A stretch of 35,873 nucleotides of DNA from Tistrella bauzanensis (GTDB lineage Bacteria > Pseudomonadota > Alphaproteobacteria > Tistrellales > Tistrellaceae). Both the position numbers and the translations under genes were made by a program. Positions 30,232-35,873 of this stretch are shown here, piece by piece. The DNA is taken from positions 1 to 35,873 of the forward strand of contig NZ_BMDZ01000057.1 in NCBI RefSeq assembly GCF_014636235.1. The letters are read 5' to 3'. The notes under the pieces are model-generated. The model did no database searches and had not been told where the DNA came from. It worked only from the letters and a program-made list of their open reading frames with translations. Numbering within the stretch: the stretch's first letter is position 1; each line of letters starts with the position of its first letter.

Positions 30232-31734
30232 ATGACCCTGCTGCGCGCGCTCCGGCGCACTGTCGACAGCTTCGCCGTGAAGCTGGGCATTCTGATGGTC
30301 GTGTTCGTCAGCGTACCGATGATCCTGTATGACCAGTTTCAGGAAGCCGACCGCCAGCAGCGCGCCCTGCTGCTCGACAGCGTCCAGCGCCAGGGCAATC
30401 TGGTCGCCCAGGCACTGGTCCCGCTGTTGAGCCAGTTCGATGCCGCGGCCGTGCCGCAGGTCCGTCGAACGATCGAACGGATGGCCCAGCCGGATGTGTC
30501 GATCAAGCTGTTGCTGCGCCCGACCGGCGGTGCTGCGACCGACGCCTTCTTCTATATCGCCTCGGTCCCGACGGTGCCGGTCGACTATCTTCAGGAAGAG
30601 CGTGCCGAGCTGATCGAAACCGGCGTGCTCGACCGGCTTGCCGACACCTGTGGTGGTGGCCGGCCGCTGGCGGTTGAATACACCAACCCCAATGGCCAGG
30701 TCGAGGTGCTGACCTCGCTGACCCCGATCGATGCCCCGATGGGCTGCTGGGTGGTGATCACCGCCCATGCGACCGACAGCATTGTGGGTCAGAGCCTGGC
30801 GCGACCCTATTGGCAGATGCCCGAGGTGCGCTTCGCGGGTGCCGTCTATCTGACGCTGGCCCTGGTGGTCTTGTGGTTGTTCACCAGTATCTGGCGCAAT
30901 ATCCGCGGCTTCGCCGGTGTCGCGCGGCGTATCCGCAAGAATCCGAGCACCGAACGCTCGTTCTCGGACATGAACCGGGTGCCGGAGCTGAACGATGTCG
31001 CAGGCGCCTTCGATGACATGGTGCGCGACCTGCGGGGCACGGCGGAAACCATGCGGCGCACGGCTGAAGAAAACGCCCATGCATTCAAGACGCCGATCGC
31101 GGTGATCGCGCAGAGCGTCGAGCCGCTGAAGCGGTTGATTCCCGAAGACGATCTGCGGGCGCGCCGGTCGGTCGATCTGATCGAGCGGTCGGTGCAGCGT
31201 CTGGACGTGCTGGTCAATGCGGCCCGGCGGATCGAGGAAACGGTGGCCGATCTGCTGAACCCACCGCGCAAGGCGCTTAATCTGTCGGCGCTGGTCGAGG
31301 ACATTGTCGACGAGTACCAGGAAAATGCCCACACCATCGGCGACCGTCGGGTGGTCGGGCGCATCGACCGCAACGTCATGGTGCGGGTCGGCGACGACAT
31401 GATCGAGACCGTGATGCAGAACCTGCTCGACAACGCCTTGAGTTTCACCAGGCCGGGCACCGAGGTGACCGTCTCGTTGACGGCTGTCGGTGGACAGGCG
31501 CAGGTGATGGTCGAGGATCGCGGCCCGGGTGTGCAGCCAGCTGACCTGGAACGGATCTTCGAACGCTATGTGTCGATCCGCGACGAGGGCCAGCGTATGT
31601 CGGGCGCCGGCAATTTCGGCATCGGGCTGTGGATCGTGCGGCGGAACGTCGAGGCGGCGGGCGGCCGGATCCGCGCCGAGAACCGCAAGGACGGCGGCTT
31701 GCGGATGACGGTCGAGCTGCCGCTGTCGCGCTGA
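30232..31734 (+). CDS. Membrane sensor histidine kinase
   Basis: A 500-residue kinase, partner of the regulator 13 bases upstream. Membrane helix 1 is at about 17-33 and helix 2 at about 202-221; they enclose a periplasmic sensor domain of about 165 residues with two cysteines (140 and 172). A HAMP-like linker follows. The phospho-acceptor is His283 in the unusual H-box HAFKTPIAVI (in place of HELRTP). The ATP-binding domain has the N-box NLLDNALSF (397-405), DRGPGV (429-434) and GNFGIGLWIVR (460-470). No own domain for a known ligand is recognisable. The operon with a lipoprotein suggests envelope sensing. Confidence 0.92.
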   Translation: MTLLRALRRTVDSFAVKLGILMVVFVSVPMILYDQFQEADRQQRALLLDSVQRQGNLVAQALVPLLSQFDAAAVPQVRRTIERMAQPDVSIKLLLRPTGGAATDAFFYIASVPTVPVDYLQEERAELIETGVLDRLADTCGGGRPLAVEYTNPNGQVEVLTSLTPIDAPMGCWVVITAHATDSIVGQSLARPYWQMPEVRFAGAVYLTLALVVLWLFTSIWRNIRGFAGVARRIRKNPSTERSFSDMNRVPELNDVAGAFDDMVRDLRGTAETMRRTAEENAHAFKTPIAVIAQSVEPLKRLIPEDDLRARRSVDLIERSVQRLDVLVNAARRIEETVADLLNPPRKALNLSALVEDIVDEYQENAHTIGDRRVVGRIDRNVMVRVGDDMIETVMQNLLDNALSFTRPGTEVTVSLTAVGGQAQVMVEDRGPGVQPADLERIFERYVSIRDEGQRMSGAGNFGIGLWIVRRNVEAAGGRIRAENRKDGGLRMTVELPLSR

Positions 31735-31959
31735 ACACCCGCGCCATATGCGCGATTGCGCCACGATCAAGTTGCCTTGTGCGCCATCCCGCCCGATATT
31801 GGGGCGACTTGTCTGATAAAGCCCTGTTGATATGGGGCTCTGCCTGTATGTCTGTGATGATGGTGGGAACCGTGAGCGGTGGGGCCATGTTTTGCCCCAT
31901 CGCCGATCCGGATATCACTCCGAGGCCCGGCGGACGAAGAAGAGGACCAGCCCCCGACC

Positions 31960-32418
31960 ATGCGTGCCCCCGATTGCCTGCTTGCCGAACCTTTGCTTTC
32001 CGCTCATCCGCGCCGGTTGCCGGTGCCCGTGGCCGCCGCTGTGGCACTGGCCGCCGCCGCCACGATGCAGGTTCCGGATGCGCGCGCCCAGGAGGTGCCC
32101 GCCGGTGCCTGTGCGGTACCTGCGGTGATCACGCCGGCGCTTCCGGGAATCTTCACCGACGATATCGCCGACCGCCTGAGCGAACAGGACATGCGCTGTG
32201 TGAACAAGGTTCTCGACGAAGCGCCCCCCGGGCAGACGGCACGCTGGCGGCTGGAGGACGGCTCGCTGTTCCTGATGACGGCCGGCCGGCCGCTGGGATC
32301 CTATGGGGTTCGCCTGTGCCGCAATCTGCGGATCACGGTGGTGGACAGGGTCGAGCGGGCGCGTGATTTTGTCGTGGCCTGCCGGCTCGGGGTTTCGCCC
32401 TGGGGCCCGACCGGCTGA
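31960..32418 (+). CDS. Small secreted protein, 17-kDa surface-antigen-like C-terminus
   Basis: A 152-residue exported protein. The ATG at 31960 gives a long n-region and then a hydrophobic stretch (VPVAAAVALAAAATM) with cleavage expected after DARA. Its ribosome site is weak; a GTG at 31879 would only add unlikely sequence. The mature part has LSEQDMRCVNKVLDEAPPG followed by TARWRLEDGSLF and YGVRLCRNLRITV, and ends in VACRLG. This resembles the C-terminal domain of rickettsial-type 17-kDa surface antigens (RT0821/Lpp0805 group), with four cysteines that could pair. Unlike those, there is no lipobox and no glycine-zipper. Function unknown. The 225 bases before it hold no clear element. Confidence 0.6.
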   Translation: MRAPDCLLAEPLLSAHPRRLPVPVAAAVALAAAATMQVPDARAQEVPAGACAVPAVITPALPGIFTDDIADRLSEQDMRCVNKVLDEAPPGQTARWRLEDGSLFLMTAGRPLGSYGVRLCRNLRITVVDRVERARDFVVACRLGVSPWGPTG

Positions 32419-32621
32419 GAATGCCGGCAGCAAGCTGTCTGCCATGCGTCGAGCCGACGGCGATTTCCGCTGGACCAAGCTGAGCGGCTCGGCTATCCAG
32501 TTGGATCATGCGTGACATATCGAGCCGACCTCCGATCGCAACCCGTTGCTGTGACCGCCATCCGGACTGCGCCCGCACCGGCGGGCGGGCCGGCGCTCTA
32601 TGGCTGTTGCCGGCGGTGACG

Positions 32622-33536
32622 ATGGCCCCGGCGGCGCTTGCGGCCCGCCGGTGCGCCCTTGTCATGGCTTGCCTTCTGGCGACCATGGTCTCGACAGCCG
32701 GTATTGCCATGGCCTCGTCGGATGTCATCCGCCATCTGCCGCCACGCACGCCGCTTGTGTCGATGCCATGGGGCGGCGATGACGGGCTTGGCGATGTGGC
32801 CGTGCTCAGCATGCCGCTCTCACACAATCTGGCTGTCGTCGCCGATGCGGCGGCGCCGCAGCGGACCCAGTCGGGTCGGCCCTTGCCGGTGATCCGGTTG
32901 CCGGGCGATATCGATGCCGCAATGGGCGACGACCGTAAATCCCGCTTTCTCAGCGTGGTGCTGCCAGCGATCGTGGCCGTGAACAATGCGGTGCTGGGCG
33001 AACGGGCCCGGTTGCAGGCCATCCTGCGTGATCAGGCCGCAGGCATCGCGCCAAGCCCGCGCGACCAGCAATGGCTGGCACAGGTCGCCCGCTTCTATCG
33101 TGGCAAGGCGTCCGATCTGCCGGACCTGCTGAACCGCATCGATGCCATTCCAACCTCGCTGGCCCTGGGGCAGGCGGCGCTGGAATCCGGGTGGGGCACC
33201 TCGCGGGTCGCACGCGAAGGAAATGCCTTGTTCGGTGTGATGACCTGGAACAACGCGGTGTTCGAGGTCAAGCCTTATGAGACGATCGTCGAGTCCGTGA
33301 TCGACTATGTACGGACCCTGAACAGTCATCCGGCCTATGCTGAATTCCGCGCCGAGCGCAGCCTGATGCGCAAGGTGGGGGCGCCGATGAATGGCGGGCT
33401 GCTGTTGCGGCATCTGACACGGTATTCGGAACTGGGCGGCGATTACATCGAACGGGTCACGGTGGTGATCGAACAGAACGGCTTTGCCGGCTATGATCGG
33501 ATGGATCTGCTGGCGCCCTGGGTGCCGCAGGGCTGA
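32622..33536 (+). CDS. Bax-like glucosaminidase-domain protein
   Basis: Predicted periplasmic peptidoglycan hydrolase of the Bax/FlgJ glucosaminidase type, 304 residues from the chosen ATG. That start gives a signal peptide with two arginines (ALAARR) and a hydrophobic core ending GIAMA-SS; an in-frame ATG at 32508 would place 38 extra residues before it. The catalytic domain occupies about 110-295 and has LALGQAALESGWGTSRVA with the presumed catalytic Glu188, then EGNALFGVMTW and YVRTLNSHPAYAEFR. The last 20 residues keep the Bax-type ending GDYIERV. The NAD-regulator gene follows after 17 bases, possibly in the same transcript. The substrate is inferred from the family. Confidence 0.85.
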   Translation: MAPAALAARRCALVMACLLATMVSTAGIAMASSDVIRHLPPRTPLVSMPWGGDDGLGDVAVLSMPLSHNLAVVADAAAPQRTQSGRPLPVIRLPGDIDAAMGDDRKSRFLSVVLPAIVAVNNAVLGERARLQAILRDQAAGIAPSPRDQQWLAQVARFYRGKASDLPDLLNRIDAIPTSLALGQAALESGWGTSRVAREGNALFGVMTWNNAVFEVKPYETIVESVIDYVRTLNSHPAYAEFRAERSLMRKVGAPMNGGLLLRHLTRYSELGGDYIERVTVVIEQNGFAGYDRMDLLAPWVPQG

Positions 33537-33553
33537 ACGGCGGGGAGGCCGGC

Positions 33554-34624
33554 ATGATCGGGCAGGACGGCAGGGGCGCCGGGCAGGCGCGCGGCGTGGT
33601 GCACGGCCGTCCTGGCACAGCCACCACGGTCAGCGATCAGGCGCCCGACGGGCCGGTGGTGATCGGCCTCAGCGCCGCCATCGTCGCGGTCACCGACGAC
33701 GAGCCGCGGGTCCTGGTGGTGCGTGATGACGGGCCCGATGCATTGCCGGCTGGTCCGTTCAGGCCGGATGCCCATCGCACCCTCGATATCGGGCTGCGCG
33801 CCTGGGTCACGGCCCAGACCCGGCTGCCGCTCGGCTATGTCGAACAGCTCTACACCTTTGCCGATCGGGGGCGCGACCCGCGCGAATGGCAGGGGGGGCC
33901 GCGCATCGTGTCGATCGGCTATCTGGCGCTGGTGCGCGAGGCGATGCCGCCGGCCGATACCGCCGCCGCCTGGCGCTGCTGGTATGACTTCTTTCCCTGG
34001 GAAGACCGCCGCGCCGGTGCGGCACCGGTGGTGGCTGAACTGATCCGGCCTCGGCTCGCGGTCTGGATCGCGGCCGCCGCGATCCCGGAACGCGATCGGC
34101 GTCGCGCCCGTGTCGACCATGCATTCGGGCCCGAGGACGATGCCCATTGGCATGAAGACCTGGTGCTTGAACGCTATGAGTTGTTGTACGAAGCCGGGCT
34201 GGTGGCAGAGGCCGAGCGCGATCGCAGCCTGAGCGCCGCCGCCGCGGCCGGCGGTGGCGAGATGACGGCCGATGGCGACCTGGTGCCGGCCCTGGGGCGG
34301 CCGATGCGCTTCGATCATCGCCGGATTCTGGCGACGGCGATCGGACGGATTCGCGGCAAGCTGGGCTATCGGCCGCTGGTGTTCGAAGTGATGCCGCCGG
34401 CCTTTACGCTGACCGGGCTTCAGACGGCGGTGGAGGCCCTGGCGGGACGGCGGCTGCACAAGCAGAATTTCCGCCGGTTGGTGGCACAGGCCGGGCTGGT
34501 GGAGGCGACCGGGCGGATGACCCATGAAACCGGCGGTCGGCCGGCGGAATTGTACAGCTTCCGCGCCGAGGTGATGCAGGAACGCGGTGGGGCGGGTTTG
34601 AGACTACCCGGCAGGCGCGGCTGA
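33554..34624 (+). CDS. NAD regulator: degenerate Nudix domain with winged helix
   Basis: A 356-residue NrtR-like regulator of the alphaproteobacterial NAD regulator group. A Nudix-fold N-terminal domain (about 35-185) lacks the Nudix box: where GX5EX7REUXEEXGU should be, the sequence reads RTLDIGLRAWVTAQTRLPLG, without the catalytic glutamates. It should therefore bind, not hydrolyse, an ADP-ribose-type nucleotide. The C-terminal part has IGRIRGKLGYRPLVF and LPPAFT-like MPPAFTLTGLQTAVEAL, then LHKQNFRRLV and ETGGRPAELYSFR, the winged-helix hallmark. GGGGAGG lies five bases before the ATG, fixing the start. No NAD-biosynthesis gene is in the window, so its targets are probably elsewhere. Confidence 0.85.
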   Translation: MIGQDGRGAGQARGVVHGRPGTATTVSDQAPDGPVVIGLSAAIVAVTDDEPRVLVVRDDGPDALPAGPFRPDAHRTLDIGLRAWVTAQTRLPLGYVEQLYTFADRGRDPREWQGGPRIVSIGYLALVREAMPPADTAAAWRCWYDFFPWEDRRAGAAPVVAELIRPRLAVWIAAAAIPERDRRRARVDHAFGPEDDAHWHEDLVLERYELLYEAGLVAEAERDRSLSAAAAAGGGEMTADGDLVPALGRPMRFDHRRILATAIGRIRGKLGYRPLVFEVMPPAFTLTGLQTAVEALAGRRLHKQNFRRLVAQAGLVEATGRMTHETGGRPAELYSFRAEVMQERGGAGLRLPGRRG

Positions 34625-34654
34625 TGGGCGGTCTCGATCCCGCGGCACCTGTAT

Positions 34655-34686
34655 GACCGCCCGGACGTGCCGGTGTCCGGGCGGTC
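34655..34686. terminator. Bidirectional hairpin between NAD regulator and autotransporter
   Basis: GACCGCCCGGAC at 34655-34666 pairs perfectly with GTCCGGGCGGTC at 34675-34686 around an eight-base loop. It lies 30 bases after one stop and six bases from the other, between convergent genes; no T tract. Confidence 0.65.
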
Positions 34687-34692
34687 GGCCTG

Positions 34693-35790
34693 TCAGAAGC
34701 CCAGCCGCAGCCGCAGCCGGCCGGTATGTTCCTGGCGATACGTGTCGCCGGCGATCGTCGCGTAATCGGCGGTGATCGCGACACCGCTGCCAACCAGCGC
34801 GGTCATACCCACTTCCAGACGGGCATAGTTTGGATCGACCTTGTCGATGCGGGCTGTCCCGCTCGACAGCCGTACCTGATCGGCGCCATCCTCGTATTCA
34901 TGCTCCCAGGCCATGCGGCCGCTGAACACCAGCGCGCCCCAGTCGGTGCTGCGCATCACTGCGGCGTGCATGCCCAGTTGCGAGGTGATTGATTTGGCCG
35001 TCTGGTCGGCGAAGGTGATGCCGCCTGGTCCCTGTTCGGTGAAGCCGTCGATCTCCGCCTTCAGATACTGTCCCTGAACGAAGGGGCCGAAGACCCAGCG
35101 GGTGGGCGAGAACCGGCTGATCCTTGGCCGGAAGTCATAGCCCAGGCGCAGGGTGCCGCCCCATTCGCGACCATCGGGTTTAGCCGTCAGATCGTTGGCG
35201 CCGGCGTCGCGCGTATAGTCGTAATCCAGCCAGCTATGCGCCAGGGTGATATCGGCATAGGCCGATCTGGCGAAGGTCGCCGATCCGTACAGCATGGCCG
35301 TATAGCCACTGGTGTCGATGCGGGTATCGGTGTTGTCGATCTTGCCGTCATAATTGCCATAGCCGATGCCGGCGCCCAGCAGCAGGCTGTCGAAGCCGGC
35401 TTCATCGCGCAGCACCTCATAATCGATGCCTCCGACAAGGTTGATCGCATCGTAGTCGACCGTCCCGCCGCTTGCGCGGGTGCCGTCGATTTCGCCCACG
35501 GTATAAGACGCGGTGATATAACTGCGCAGCCCGTCGATGCCACCCATGTTCCGGGCCTGGGCCGTGGCGCCGCCGTCGTCCGAAACATTGGCCGCCGACT
35601 GGGCCAGTTGCGCCAGTCGCACCCCGCCATCGCTATCGGCGGCGGCAATCTGCGCCAGCGGTGCGGTCAGGGCGGTGATCATGCCATTGGCGCCGCCCCA
35701 GAAATGTTCCAGCCCTTCGCCGCCATGGGACAGCCCGGTCAGGCGCTGCGAGACCAGCCGCATGTGCTCGCGCGCCATGGCAAAGGCCAT
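34693..35790 (-). CDS. Autotransporter beta-barrel domain protein lacking passenger
   Basis: A 365-residue protein made almost wholly of an autotransporter (type Va) beta-domain. Residues 1-75 form the alpha-helical linker (AREHMRLVSQRLTGL), and 85-365 form alternating amphipathic strands such as YITASYTVGEID, LGAGIGYGNYDG and EWGGTLRLGYDF. The barrel ends in RLRLRLGF with terminal Phe, the outer-membrane insertion signal. No signal peptide or passenger is present: an in-frame stop lies about 48 bases upstream, and the next residues upstream still look like linker. A ribosome-like GGAGG sits seven bases before the ATG. It may be a remnant, the 3' piece of a frameshifted gene continuing beyond the window, or an unusual two-piece system. 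Confidence 0.75.
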   Translation of the reverse strand: MAFAMAREHMRLVSQRLTGLSHGGEGLEHFWGGANGMITALTAPLAQIAAADSDGGVRLAQLAQSAANVSDDGGATAQARNMGGIDGLRSYITASYTVGEIDGTRASGGTVDYDAINLVGGIDYEVLRDEAGFDSLLLGAGIGYGNYDGKIDNTDTRIDTSGYTAMLYGSATFARSAYADITLAHSWLDYDYTRDAGANDLTAKPDGREWGGTLRLGYDFRPRISRFSPTRWVFGPFVQGQYLKAEIDGFTEQGPGGITFADQTAKSITSQLGMHAAVMRSTDWGALVFSGRMAWEHEYEDGADQVRLSSGTARIDKVDPNYARLEVGMTALVGSGVAITADYATIAGDTYRQEHTGRLRLRLGF

Positions 35791-35873
35791 CTGGGCACCT
35801 CCATTTACCGCTAGCCATGAAGCGGGTGTGATGATTCATTGTTTCCCGGCAAGGGGGAGCGAACGATGCGGCA

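Noticed and set aside
30085-31770. 561-codon minus-strand frame opposite the histidine kinase
   Set aside because: Shadow frame; the plus strand has every kinase motif.
1-35873. tRNA, rRNA, CRISPR, transposase, integrase or plasmid origin
   Set aside because: None recognised by eye; a covariance-model tRNA scan could still find a missed short gene.

Overview
The window looks like chromosomal DNA of a GC-rich alphaproteobacterium, probably a Rhodospirillales-type lineage. That is inferred from the coding bias (third positions mostly G or C, so long spurious antisense frames occur), from a tamA-tamB pair with a lipoprotein-type TamA, from a degenerate-Nudix NAD regulator of the alphaproteobacterial kind, and from a two-component system whose kinase has a HAFKTP H-box. 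I cannot name the genus from sequence alone. No rRNA, tRNA, CRISPR array, transposase or integrase was seen.

Layout. 1-7031 (+): tamA and tamB, an envelope-assembly operon. 7053-13062: mixed housekeeping and accessory genes: a PhnZ-type HD oxygenase-like protein (-), a renalase-like FAD oxidoreductase (-), a Tat-exported DUF6134 protein (+), a CorA metal channel (-), and a DUF3833 lipoprotein plus GPH-type MFS transporter pair (-), in which the transporter frame runs on for 584 bases through the lipoprotein gene. 13211-19415: a complete four-gene DNA-repair cluster arranged as two divergent pairs: exonuclease and ATP-dependent ligase (-), Lhr-Core-type DEXH helicase and PdeM endonuclease (+). 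A terminator at 19444-19466 closes it.

19463-27222 is the most unusual block and is visibly less GC-rich. It holds a two-domain UGSC-family protein (the cysteine form of a family that also has selenocysteine members), a three-gene TRAP transporter (dctP, dctQ, dctM), a convergent acyl-CoA ligase and a divergent AraC-type regulator. A box of the form TTGAA-N5-TTGGA-N-AA occurs three times: twice between the ligase and the regulator, and once, inverted, 57 bases before the UGSC gene. I infer that one regulator controls uptake, CoA activation and a redox step for an unknown carboxylate.

27223-31734: a structured intergenic region, a secreted protein of unknown function (-), and a lipoprotein/response regulator/histidine kinase operon (+) preceded by ACGCAA repeats. 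31960-34624 (+): a small secreted protein, a Bax-like glucosaminidase and an NAD regulator. 34693-35790 (-): an autotransporter beta-barrel without signal peptide or passenger. Strong hairpins separate the convergent genes at 24271-24307 and 34655-34686.
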